Assembly: GCF_900109775.1 (NCBI RefSeq)
Contig: NZ_FOAX01000002.1
Coordinates: 1,426,001 to 1,490,000 of the forward strand
DNA: 64,000 bases
Direction: 5' to 3'
DNA from: Pseudoxanthomonas sp. GM95
Lineage (GTDB): Bacteria > Pseudomonadota > Gammaproteobacteria > Xanthomonadales > Xanthomonadaceae
Shown here: positions 9,455 to 20,634 of the stretch, in pieces
Layout: the number at the start of each line of letters is the position of its first letter
Position numbering within the stretch: the stretch's first letter is position 1
Position numbers and translations under genes: made by a program
The notes under the pieces: generated by a model
What the model saw: the letters and a program-made list of their open reading frames with translations, nothing else
Told to the model about the DNA's origin: nothing
The model's database searches: none

Positions 9455-11328
9455 CAGGGCTCCAGGTAGGGGAACTGGCGTGCGGACATCGCCGCACGCG
9501 CGTCTTCGAGCTTCGGCTGGTTGCCAAGGAAGTCGTCAGGGTAGTAGCCGATATGGCGTACGCCATCAGCCGTCAGTGCACGCACCTGGGCCTGCAGCGC
9601 CTTGCCGGCGATCGGCTTGCCGTTGCGCCAGTCCACGGTCTGCAGTTCGAACAGCGTCTTCTGCAGTCCGCTCGGATGGGCTTTGACGGATTCGACAAGC
9701 TGCGCCATCCAGGCCTTGGGATCACGCGCGTTTTCCATCTGCGGCATCGCCATCAGCGCGGTGTAGTCATAGGCCTCCAGGAAGGCATCCAGGCGCTGGG
9801 CGAACCAGGCCTCGCTCTCCGGCCGCAGCACCGGTTCGGCAAACAGGTTGCGCACCGTCACCAAGCGCGGCGCCCAGCGCTGCGCGGCGTGGGTCAGGCG
9901 ATGGGTGAAGTCGATCAGCAGCTTGGTGCGCAAGGCGGGATCGCCGTGGCCCAGGTCGGGCAGTTCGTCGTCGCGCAGATAGGCATCGTCATGGAACAGC
10001 AGCCCGTCGAAGTGCGCGTTGGCGGCCAGGTCCTCGTATTCGTCCTGGACCAGCTGCTGCACCTGCGGGCGACGCGGATCCAGGCGCGGCACATCCTTGG
10101 GATCGCGGCCGACGATGCGGGCGTCATCCGGGACTACGCCGGCCGGGGGTTTCCAGCCCAGCACCGGCAGCCATGCGAACACCTTCACCCCGGCGCGCGT
10201 GCGCAGCTGCCAGGCGACGCGGTTGAACAGGTCCGCGCGCATCGGCATGTGCCGGTTGGGGAAGTACACGGCATCGGCCGCACCATCACCATCGGGATCG
10301 GCGAAGGCCTGCAGGAACACATGGCTCGGCCCGATGTCGCGCACGCGCTGGACCAGCATGTCCAGGTTGCGCTCGGTCTGCGCCGGGTCCGGGTCGTAGA
10401 CATAGTCGAGGTCGATCTGCATCGCGCGCATGCCGTCCAGCGACAGGTCGCGGCGCAGCTCGCGCGCCAGGTCGGTGACATCGGGATTGTTGAACAGCAG
10501 CAGGCGCCCCAGGCTGCCCAATGGCCGGCCGTCGAGCTGCTGCTGGCCCTGCAAGGCCAGGTCGGCGTTATCGCTGCGGCCTTCCAGGTCGAAGGACAGC
10601 GTCATGCCCAGCTGGGAGGCGATGCCGTTGGTCTCGCTGTTGTAGGCCGCGTACGGCCACACCATCACGCGCGGGGCCTTGCCCAGGTGCGTGGCGATGG
10701 CATCGCGGCTGGCCTGCAGGTCGGCGCGCACGCGGCCCAGATACGCACCTTCGGTCTCGTACTGGCCGTTGGCGTAAACGCGCGTGACCGCGGCCGGCGT
10801 CTGGTTGCCCTGCGGATTGCCGGGCAGGCCGCGATGCAGGTTGTCGCTGTGTGATCCGATCTCGACCAGGCCGCTGTCCTGCATCTCCTTCAGTTCTTCC
10901 CAGGTCACGAAGCCGTCGTGGCTGACCTCGTGCGGCCCGTAGTTGATCTCCTGGCCTTGCGGCAAACCGACCCAGCCGGTGACCGGCGCTACCAGCGCCG
11001 GATAGCCGTACGCGCGCAGCAGCGGGAAGACCCGCGTGTACACGCTACGCAGGCCGTCGTCGAAGGTCAGCAGCACCGCGCGTTCGGGCAGTTTCGCCTT
11101 GCCTGCACGTGCGTCGAGCACCTGCTGCACGCTGACCGGCGTGTAGCCGTTGCCGCGCAGCCAGTCCAGCTGCGCGGTGAAGTTGGCGGCGGACACCGCG
11201 TACGCATCCGGGTCGCCCTTGGCGGCCACGTCGTCGCGGATGTCGTGATAGGCCAGCACGACCAGCGCGTGAGCGGGGCAGGCTAGGGCAAGCAACAGGG
11301 CCAGCATGGCCGTCTTCAACAGGTTCAT
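9454..11328 (-). CDS. pgaB: poly-beta-1,6-N-acetylglucosamine N-deacetylase
   Basis: PgaB partly removes acetyl groups from the polymer in the periplasm, which is required for export through PgaA. The 624-residue protein starts with a signal sequence (MNLLKTAMLALLLALAC). A cysteine follows, but the box is not a classical lipobox, so lipidation is uncertain. The NodB-like deacetylase domain shows LTFDDG (about residue 88) and a metal-binding SHS-x4-H pattern. The C-terminal glycoside-hydrolase-like domain contains GLLFHDDAYL near residue 443. Two-domain architecture and length match E. coli PgaB. It overlaps pgaA by 4 bases (ATGA). Confidence 0.95.
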   Translation of the reverse strand: MNLLKTAMLALLLALACPAHALVVLAYHDIRDDVAAKGDPDAYAVSAANFTAQLDWLRGNGYTPVSVQQVLDARAGKAKLPERAVLLTFDDGLRSVYTRVFPLLRAYGYPALVAPVTGWVGLPQGQEINYGPHEVSHDGFVTWEELKEMQDSGLVEIGSHSDNLHRGLPGNPQGNQTPAAVTRVYANGQYETEGAYLGRVRADLQASRDAIATHLGKAPRVMVWPYAAYNSETNGIASQLGMTLSFDLEGRSDNADLALQGQQQLDGRPLGSLGRLLLFNNPDVTDLARELRRDLSLDGMRAMQIDLDYVYDPDPAQTERNLDMLVQRVRDIGPSHVFLQAFADPDGDGAADAVYFPNRHMPMRADLFNRVAWQLRTRAGVKVFAWLPVLGWKPPAGVVPDDARIVGRDPKDVPRLDPRRPQVQQLVQDEYEDLAANAHFDGLLFHDDAYLRDDELPDLGHGDPALRTKLLIDFTHRLTHAAQRWAPRLVTVRNLFAEPVLRPESEAWFAQRLDAFLEAYDYTALMAMPQMENARDPKAWMAQLVESVKAHPSGLQKTLFELQTVDWRNGKPIAGKALQAQVRALTADGVRHIGYYPDDFLGNQPKLEDARAAMSARQFPYLEP

Positions 11329-13436
11329 TCGGCCGTCCCCCAGCGCCAGATCACATCCAGCGACACGCGGTTCTCGCGTCGCCCGTCATAGACCGGCCTG
11401 GACCACGACACGCCGTATTCCAGCCGGTTACTTTCGGCCGGTGCCCAGCGATGTCGATAGCTGATCGCCGGCACGATCGAGGTGCCATAGCCTTCCTGCC
11501 AGTACGGCCCGACGGTGACGTCGAGGATCTGGCGGAACTCGCGCTCGTAACGGCGCCAGCCGATATGATCCAGACGCACGCCGAACGCGGCCGAGGCATC
11601 GCGCGAGGGATTGAAGTAGGCCGCGTCCGCGCCGTCGGAGCCGCGGCTGGTATAGACCGACGCCAGCCCGTCGACCAGCAGATGCGGCTGGCTCGACAGG
11701 CGCTGGCGCGCATCGATGCCGAGCTGGTCGCGACGGTTGCCGTCGTCGTAGCGGAAGTGGCTGAGCTTGGTCGCGATCTCGGTGGTATCGCTGGGCGCGT
11801 AGGTCGCGCCCACGCCAACGCTATTGGCCGTGATGCCGAGCCGACGGGCCTGCAGCGAGGCTTCCGGGTCGTTGGTCGTCGCCGCCACGGTGCCGGTCCA
11901 GGCATCGCTGAAACGCCAGTCGGCCTTGACTGCCACCGTGGTGGCGCCACGGTCGTAGCGATCGATGGCCTGCAGCGCATCGACCGAGACGCCCAGGCGG
12001 TCGTAGCGATAGCGGATGCCGGCGCCGACACCGCGATACCGCACGTGCTCGCCGCTGAGCGAGGCCCAGTCGTCGCGCGCCAGCAGCGCGGCGCGCCAGC
12101 GGTCGTCCATCAAGGGCGAATCGGCTTCCAGCAGCAGGCTGCCGTCGCGGCTGCCCAGCGGTGAATTGGAAGTGCCGCCTTCGCGCGCATCGCTGCGGCC
12201 GCGGCCGGCCTCGACGCGGAACTGCCAGCCACGCTTCAGGTCCAGCGCACGCTGCGCGCGCGGGCCGCGCAGGTCTTCGGGATACCGCGTGCGCAGGTCC
12301 GACAGGACCGCAGTGGCCTGGTCGGGCCGGTTGAGTGCGGTCAGCGCATCGACCTGGCCGAAGCGCGCATCGCGCTGGCGCGGGTCGAGGGTGAGCGCCA
12401 TCGCGTAGCGCTCCAGCGCAGCCGATGGACGCTGACGCCGCGCTTCCACCGCGCCCAGCGCTGCCTGCAGCGCAGAGTCGGTCGGGCCGATGGCGATCAG
12501 CGCCCGCAACGCGCGTTCGGCTGAGGCGTTGTCCTGTGCGAACGAGCGCGCCATCGCCAGGGTCATGTCGGCACTGTATTTGTCCCAGTTCTCGTAACCG
12601 CGCAGCGCGCCTTCACGCCTGGGCCAGGCGGGTTGTTCGCGCGAGAGCTGTTCCAGCAGCGGCAGCGCGCGATCGAAACGTTCCTGCTCGATCCACGCGT
12701 ACGACAGCAGGATCCGCGCGTTGACATCGCCCGGGCTGGTCTTGAGGTACGTCAGCAGCACCGCGCTGGCGTCTTCCGGCCGGCGCAGCGCCATCATCGA
12801 ATCGGCGACGGTCGGCAGGATGTAGGCCGGCACGTCGATCTGATCGCGCTTGAGCGCGTCGTAGCCGTCGATGACCTCCTGGTGCCGCTGCAGTTGATTG
12901 AGCGAGGACAGCGCATCGACCCGCAGGCGCGTGGCTTCCCACGTGGTCTGGCGCGGATGCTGGTCCTGCAGCTGGCGCAGCAGCGCCAGCGCGTTGCGCG
13001 TTTCCTTTTCGCGATCGACTTCATCGGCCGCGTAGGCCGTGCCCCAGCGGATGCGATGGGCGATGCGGTCGTCTTCGACCTTCTCGCGTTCGTAGGTCGC
13101 GAAATCCTCGGGATGCGCCTGCATCAGCTGCCAGGCCTGCTGCGAGGCGCCCATGTCGTCCAGGGTCAGCACCTGCAGGCGCAGGGCACGGCGATTCCCC
13201 GGGTCCTGCGCGAGCAACGTCTGGATCGCCTGCAAGGCATCAGGGAAGCGCTGCGCCTTGCGCAGCTCCTCGATGGGGAAGAACGGATCGTCCGGTTGCG
13301 TCGTCTCCGCCTGGGCCTGGGCGATGAAGCCCATCAGCGCCAGGGGGAGCAGCAGGTTCAGCGGCCGCAAGCGGGACGTGCCGGGATGCGGCGAATAAGG
13401 GACAGGCAGGTGTTCAAAATCATGTTGCAGACACAC
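11325..13436 (-). CDS. pgaA: poly-beta-1,6-N-acetylglucosamine export porin
   Basis: PgaA is the outer-membrane exporter of the partly deacetylated polymer. The 703-residue frame contains a signal peptide ending AQAQA, a TPR-rich periplasmic part (about residues 50-410) and a C-terminal beta-barrel (about 430-703) ending in a tryptophan-rich strand. It is the first gene of the operon, as in E. coli. The start is uncertain: the frame opens at GTG 13436 without an obvious ribosome-binding site, and the first about 25 residues precede the hydrophobic signal core. A TTG about 25 codons later would give a tidier signal peptide. Confidence 0.9.
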   Translation of the reverse strand: MCLQHDFEHLPVPYSPHPGTSRLRPLNLLLPLALMGFIAQAQAETTQPDDPFFPIEELRKAQRFPDALQAIQTLLAQDPGNRRALRLQVLTLDDMGASQQAWQLMQAHPEDFATYEREKVEDDRIAHRIRWGTAYAADEVDREKETRNALALLRQLQDQHPRQTTWEATRLRVDALSSLNQLQRHQEVIDGYDALKRDQIDVPAYILPTVADSMMALRRPEDASAVLLTYLKTSPGDVNARILLSYAWIEQERFDRALPLLEQLSREQPAWPRREGALRGYENWDKYSADMTLAMARSFAQDNASAERALRALIAIGPTDSALQAALGAVEARRQRPSAALERYAMALTLDPRQRDARFGQVDALTALNRPDQATAVLSDLRTRYPEDLRGPRAQRALDLKRGWQFRVEAGRGRSDAREGGTSNSPLGSRDGSLLLEADSPLMDDRWRAALLARDDWASLSGEHVRYRGVGAGIRYRYDRLGVSVDALQAIDRYDRGATTVAVKADWRFSDAWTGTVAATTNDPEASLQARRLGITANSVGVGATYAPSDTTEIATKLSHFRYDDGNRRDQLGIDARQRLSSQPHLLVDGLASVYTSRGSDGADAAYFNPSRDASAAFGVRLDHIGWRRYEREFRQILDVTVGPYWQEGYGTSIVPAISYRHRWAPAESNRLEYGVSWSRPVYDGRRENRVSLDVIWRWGTAE

Positions 13437-13487
13437 TCAATGCGAGACGGGGGCATCGCTTTGTGTGGCGCAACATGACGGCGCGTG

Positions 13488-13525
13488 TGTTCAGGGGATG
13501 TATTGAATCGCTAACTTTCTGAACA
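13488..13525. promoter_or_regulatory. spaced inverted repeat upstream of pgaA
   Basis: Seven-base arms TGTTCAG (13488-13494) and CTGAACA (13519-13525) are separated by 24 bases, about 50-90 bases upstream of the pgaA start. The position fits an operator for a dimeric regulator, but no cognate regulator is encoded beside it, and short inverted repeats can occur by chance. Confidence 0.3.
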
Positions 13526-13661
13526 TCCCAGTCATGTTTTGCGCTGCGATCGCCGATGAATGACGCCATCAGGCATCGCACTGGATCGGGCAGCGCATCG
13601 GCGAGCCATGCATGCGTCATCGCATGGTGCAGCTCGATCTTTTCAGCATATGTCCGTCACG

Positions 13662-13690
13662 AAAAACCCCGGTGCATTGCTGCACCGGGG
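13662..13690 (-). terminator. rho-independent terminator of the TonB-domain gene
   Basis: On the minus strand a perfect 10-base stem (arms 13667-13676 and 13681-13690, 4-base loop) is followed by TTTTT. It lies about 35 bases after the stop of the gene ending at 13724. Confidence 0.9.
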
Positions 13691-13723
13691 TCGACGACTC
13701 AGGTCATGCACCGCGGCTCGGTG

Positions 13724-14281
13724 TTACTGCACCGAGAACTCCACCGGCACCTTCACCGCAGCGGCGACGGCCTTGCCATTGCGCATGGCCGGCTCGAAGC
13801 GCCAGTCGCTGGCGGCCTTCAACGCGGCGCGATCCAGGTCGCGGTTGCCGCTGCGCTGGGCGATGCTGATCTGCGAAGGCTCACCTTGCGGATCGACCTG
13901 CACATCCAGCGTCACCGTGCCAGCGGCGCCGGCACGCAGCGCGCTCGGCGGGTACTTCGGCTGGGCCATGCCGGCCATCAGCGACGGCGCGCGATCGGCC
14001 ACAACGGGTTTCCTGCTGGCGGTCTCCTTGCGTGCGGTCACCGCTTTGGCCGGCTTGCTGGCCTGCGCGCTCGCAGCGGCATCGGCTTCGGCCTGAGTGG
14101 AGGTGGTCGTATCGGCGGTCATCGGTGCCTGGCTTTCTCGGTTGCTGCCAAACCACCAAACGCCGGCGACGAGCACCGCTGCAATCAGCAGCAGCCACAG
14201 GAGCGGGCTGGTGGGCTTGTCCTGCTGCGTCTTGGCATCGTGCTGCAGGTCTGCGTTGATCTCGGTCTGCGATCGGGACAT
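13724..14281 (-). CDS. TonB-family protein (energy transducer-like)
   Basis: The 185-residue product has a short cytoplasmic N-terminus, one membrane segment (about residues 26-46), an Ala/Lys/Thr-rich periplasmic linker and a C-terminal TonB domain (about 100-185) with AQPKYPPSALRAGAAGTV and the SGNRDLDRAAL helix. TonB proteins transmit proton-motive force from ExbBD to outer-membrane receptors, but no exbB/exbD is visible here and the linker lacks the long Pro-Glu/Pro-Lys stretch of true TonB. A second, similar gene lies just upstream on the same strand. I would call it a TonB-like protein of unknown partner. Confidence 0.85.
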   Translation of the reverse strand: MSRSQTEINADLQHDAKTQQDKPTSPLLWLLLIAAVLVAGVWWFGSNRESQAPMTADTTTSTQAEADAAASAQASKPAKAVTARKETASRKPVVADRAPSLMAGMAQPKYPPSALRAGAAGTVTLDVQVDPQGEPSQISIAQRSGNRDLDRAALKAASDWRFEPAMRNGKAVAAAVKVPVEFSVQ

Positions 14282-14426
14282 GGGTGTCTCCTTGCATCAG
14301 CGCCGGGTGGCGTGTGGCAGGAGTGTCGAGCGCATTTCGTTTTCATGACGTGACATGCAGGTAAAACGCGTCTGCACGGCGCCGGTGTGGTTCAGTGATG
14401 CGAAATCGCATTCACGCGGTGCATCT

Positions 14427-16518
<2,092 letters not shown>

Positions 16519-16534
16519 GTCGCGATTGGCCCAC

Positions 16535-16575
16535 GGGCGGGGTGGTGAATCCCGCCCGATTTGGTCTGTTTTCGT
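16535..16575 (+). terminator. probable serS terminator
   Basis: GGGCGGG (16535-16541) pairs with CCCGCCC (16551-16557), followed by a T-rich but interrupted tract. It lies just after the serS stop. Confidence 0.5.
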
Positions 16576-16635
16576 TGCGCGGGCAAACATGTGGGTGTTA
16601 AATAGCCTGAATCGTTCCAGATTCGGGATGGCGCC

Positions 16636-17607
16636 ATGCAAGACCTCAACGACCTCTATTACTTCGCCATGGTCGTGGACCACGGCGGCTTTGCCGCGGC
16701 CGAGCGGGCGCTGGGTATTCCCAAGTCGCGCCTGAGCCGGCGCATCAGCCAGCTCGAAACCGACATGGGCGTGCGCCTGCTGCAGCGCTCGACGCGTCGC
16801 TTCGCAGTCACCGACGTGGGCATGAGCGTGCATCGCCACGCCCAGACCATGCTGGCCGAGGCCCAGGCCGCACGCGAAGTGGTGGATCGCCTCTCGGCAG
16901 AGCCGCGCGGCGTGGTCCGCGTCAGCGTGCCGGTCGCGGTGGCGCAGATGCAGCTCCCCAAGATCCTGCCGGCCTTCCTGGACAAGTACCCCAAGGTCCG
17001 CCTGCAGCTGCACGTCAACAATCGCCGCGTGGACATCATCAACGAGGGCTACGATATTGCCCTGCGCGTGCGCGCCAAGCTGGATGACGATGGCAGCCTG
17101 GTGATGCGCAGCTTCGGCCAGATCCAGGAACTGCTCGTCGCCAGCCCCAAGTACCTGCAGCGTGCCGGCCGTCCGCAGACGCCGGAAGACCTCACCCAGC
17201 ACGTCACCATGTCGATGAGCGAGGACGAAGCGCGCCAGCGTTGGGAACTGCACGGGCCGGAAGGTGAAGTGCGCCGCGTCGAGCTGCAGCCGCGCCTGGC
17301 CGGCTTCGACTTCCCGCTGCTCAAGGCGATGGCCAAGGACGGTTACGGCATCACCATGCTGCCCGAGACCGTCTGCGCCGATGCCGTGCGCAGCGGCGAG
17401 CTGGAAGTGGTGCTGCCGGAATGGTCGCTGCCGCAGGGCATCTGCCACGCGGTATTCGCCTCGCGTCGCGGCCTGCTGCCGGCCGTGCGTGTGTTCATCG
17501 ATTACCTGGCTGAACACCTGCCGCAGCAGATCGAGGATTCGCGCCTGGACTGCGGTGGCAAGTGCGTGGACCGCCTGGTGGAGCTGGGCCTGCGCCAGGC
17601 CTCGTGA
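16636..17607 (+). CDS. LysR-family transcriptional regulator
   Basis: The 323-residue protein has an N-terminal winged helix-turn-helix (MQDLNDLYYFAMVVDHGGFAAAERALG..., written here in part; helix residues about 18-37) and a LysR substrate-binding domain (about 90-300). It resembles the DsdC/AaeR-like group that acts on nearby oxidoreductase or efflux genes, but no divergent partner gene is adjacent. The upstream neighbour is serS on the same strand and the downstream one is tRNA-Ser. The effector is not predictable. The C-terminus (about residue 305 on) extends beyond the usual domain. Confidence 0.9.
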   Translation: MQDLNDLYYFAMVVDHGGFAAAERALGIPKSRLSRRISQLETDMGVRLLQRSTRRFAVTDVGMSVHRHAQTMLAEAQAAREVVDRLSAEPRGVVRVSVPVAVAQMQLPKILPAFLDKYPKVRLQLHVNNRRVDIINEGYDIALRVRAKLDDDGSLVMRSFGQIQELLVASPKYLQRAGRPQTPEDLTQHVTMSMSEDEARQRWELHGPEGEVRRVELQPRLAGFDFPLLKAMAKDGYGITMLPETVCADAVRSGELEVVLPEWSLPQGICHAVFASRRGLLPAVRVFIDYLAEHLPQQIEDSRLDCGGKCVDRLVELGLRQAS

Positions 17608-17725
17608 CCGATGCGCGCGCAGGGCAGTGCACCTGCGCCGGCCACATGCGAGAATGGCAACGCCCGGCGAGCAATCCCGGGCGTTGTGCTTTCCCGCCGC
17701 GCCTCGCTGCCGCTGGAAGCTCCCC

Positions 17726-17815
17726 GGAGAGATGGCCGAGTGGTTTAAGGCAGCAGTCTTGAAAACTGCCGTAGGTGTAAGCCTACCGTGGGTTCGAATC
17801 CCACTCTCTCCGCCA
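17726..17815 (+). tRNA. tRNA-Ser (anticodon UGA)
   Basis: A 90-base class II tRNA starting GGAGAGAT and ending with an encoded CCA (17813-17815). The acceptor stem GGAGAGA pairs with TCTCTCC. The anticodon loop reads CTTGAAA, giving anticodon TGA, which decodes UCA and related serine codons. The long variable arm (about 17771-17787) and GGTTCGAATCC T-arm confirm serine identity. Confidence 0.96.
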
Positions 17816-17822
17816 GATCAGC

Positions 17823-17850
17823 AAAAAGCCCCTGCATGCAGGGGCTTTTT
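17823..17850. terminator. bidirectional terminator after tRNA-Ser
   Basis: The 28-base perfect palindrome runs AAAAAGCCCCTGCA then its exact complement, ending TTTTT. It serves tRNA-Ser on the plus strand and the aldo/keto reductase gene, which ends at 17872, on the minus strand. Confidence 0.93.
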
Positions 17851-17871
17851 CTTTTGCGTTGAAACGGGTGA

Positions 17872-18873
<1,002 letters not shown>

Positions 18874-18988
18874 CTACGTATTGGGTGATTCCAAATTAGC
18901 AACGCAGGCGCGCGTTGATTAGCTGGCCACCCATGCATGTGGTTAGAAACGCCGCTCATGGATGGCGTGCGCCTTGTCGACGCCACGC

Positions 18989-19723
18989 TCACACCACGGC
19001 AGGCAGCGCGTCTTCCTCGACTGCGTAGCGGATCCAGACCATGCCGCCATCGAGCGTCTTGGTGGCGAGGTGGCGCAGCACCTGGCCTTCGGCCGGGCGC
19101 GTGGAGGCCTCGCCCTGGTATTCGAAGATGCTCGGCATGCCGGCCAGGCCATCGATGCCCGGATACACCAGCAGGCTCATCTGGTCGATCAGGCCGGCCT
19201 GCAGGAACGCGCCGTTGAGGCGCGCGCCGCCTTCCAGCAGCAGCGTGCGCACGCCGAATACGCTGGCCAGCGTGCGCAGCGCGGCGTCCAGGTCGTTGCC
19301 ATCCTCACCGGCAAACAGATACGAGATGCCCTTTGCGCGCAGGCGCGCCAGATAGCGCGCTTCAACGTGGTGCCCGAGCACGGCGACGATGTGATCGCCA
19401 TCGGCGTGATCGACGCTGTAGTCGAGCCGGCCCTTGCGGTCGAACACCACCGCCACGCGCGGCTCGGTCTTGTTGGCCACGTGCGGCAGGCTACGTGGTT
19501 GTGCCCCCAGTGCGAGGTGTGGCTCGCCGCGGGTGATGCCACGGAACTCGGCCATCGTGCGACTGCCGACCATGAGGCCATCGGCCTCCAGGCGCGTGCC
19601 GACCTGCGCGTAGTGGCGCGGCACGATGTCCGGATCGATGCCACTGGCCGGCGGGGTCCAGCGATCGGCCAGCAGCCGTCCATCGATGGAGCTGACCATG
19701 TGGCAGATGATCTTGGGGCGCAT
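18989..19723 (-). CDS. RibD C-terminal/dihydrofolate-reductase-fold reductase
   Basis: The 244-residue protein has the RibD C-terminal fold from PKIICHMVSSIDGRL at the N-terminus through the NADPH-binding LLLEGGARLNGAFLQAGLIDQ segment (about residues 165-190). RibD proper reduces a riboflavin intermediate, but this stand-alone form lacks the deaminase domain and sits among unrelated oxidoreductases. It is therefore more likely a general pyrimidine- or pterin-type reductase of unknown substrate. It starts 27 bases after the stop of the upstream double-CMD gene and is probably in its operon. Confidence 0.85.
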   Translation of the reverse strand: MRPKIICHMVSSIDGRLLADRWTPPASGIDPDIVPRHYAQVGTRLEADGLMVGSRTMAEFRGITRGEPHLALGAQPRSLPHVANKTEPRVAVVFDRKGRLDYSVDHADGDHIVAVLGHHVEARYLARLRAKGISYLFAGEDGNDLDAALRTLASVFGVRTLLLEGGARLNGAFLQAGLIDQMSLLVYPGIDGLAGMPSIFEYQGEASTRPAEGQVLRHLATKTLDGGMVWIRYAVEEDALPAVV

Positions 19724-19750
19724 GGGCAGGTCTCGTCAGGAAGCGTGCGC

Positions 19751-20530
19751 TTAGGACTCGCTTGCGCGCGAAGCGAACACCGACTGGGCCACCGGCACGG
19801 CCGACATCGCGCGCGGCCAGCCCGCGTAGACCGCCAGATGGGTGATGACTTCGCCGACCTGGGCCTGGCTCAGGCCGTTGTCCATCGCGCGGTTGAGGTG
19901 GAACGGCAGCTGCTCGGCCTGGCCTTGCGTGATCAGCGCGGCAACAGTCACCAGGCTGCGATCGCGTGCGGTCAGATCGGGACGACGCCACAGGTCGGCG
20001 AACAGCACTTCATCGGTGTAGCGCGCAAGCTCCGGCGCGAGCGGTGCGACGTTGTTCGCGACGGTCGCGGCACGCTTGGCTTCAGCCGCGGCATCGACCG
20101 GCAGCAGCGCAGCGTCATGGACGTTGATGCTGGACAGATCGATGCCGCGTTCGGCAAAGACGTCCTTGGTCACGCCGACCGCGGACATCGCATTGGGCCA
20201 GCCGGAATAGAACGCCAGGTGCGTGATCAGGCCGACGATCTCGCTCGGCTTCAGGCCATTGTCTAGGCCGAGCTTGAGGTGCGAAGGCAGCTGCGCGGTG
20301 CGGCCACCGGCCACCAGCGAGGACAGCGTGACCAGGCTGCGATCGCGCGGCGATAGGTCGGCCTGCTTCCAGTTCTGCCCGAACAGCACGTCCTGGGTGT
20401 AGTCGTACAACGAGGGCGCGACCTGCTGGACTTCGATCGGTGGCGACGGCGTTGTGCCGTTGGGCGTGGGCTCGGACTGCGGCGCGCCGGAGAGCGACAT
20501 CGCGGCCAGCGTGGCGAAGAAGGGATGCAT
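19751..20530 (-). CDS. exported double carboxymuconolactone-decarboxylase-family protein
   Basis: The 259-residue protein has a hydrophobic N-terminus (MHPFFATLAAMSLSGAP) consistent with export, then two tandem CMD-fold repeats (about residues 35-130 and 160-255). Each repeat carries the same text: a VLFGQNW or VLFADLW start, RDRSLVT, a DNGL segment and ITHLA-x-Y-x-GWP-x-AMSAV. The AhpD-type CxxC redox pair is absent. CMD domains occur in gamma-carboxymuconolactone decarboxylase and in peroxide-detoxifying AhpD relatives; without cysteines, peroxidase activity is unlikely. A clear ribosome-binding site (AGGAG) precedes the ATG. It lies between an alcohol dehydrogenase and a RibD-like reductase. 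Confidence 0.88.
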   Translation of the reverse strand: MHPFFATLAAMSLSGAPQSEPTPNGTTPSPPIEVQQVAPSLYDYTQDVLFGQNWKQADLSPRDRSLVTLSSLVAGGRTAQLPSHLKLGLDNGLKPSEIVGLITHLAFYSGWPNAMSAVGVTKDVFAERGIDLSSINVHDAALLPVDAAAEAKRAATVANNVAPLAPELARYTDEVLFADLWRRPDLTARDRSLVTVAALITQGQAEQLPFHLNRAMDNGLSQAQVGEVITHLAVYAGWPRAMSAVPVAQSVFASRASES

Positions 20531-20634
20531 GGGGCGTACTCCTGAAAGTGGAGGAACCGGAATTCGATAGCGCTTCGCCGGCCGCGCATGGCGGCCAGCG
20601 AGCGCAGTGCGTCATGGACGACGCACGTGGTGGA

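Noticed and set aside
7752..13436. Cellulose or exopolysaccharide (gum) operon
   Set aside because: The deacetylase, porin with TPR repeats and small PgaD-like subunit match poly-N-acetylglucosamine, not bcs or gum genes.
17608..17725. Additional tRNA or small RNA before tRNA-Ser
   Set aside because: The gap shows no cloverleaf or second terminator; only the tRNA-Ser gene is supported.
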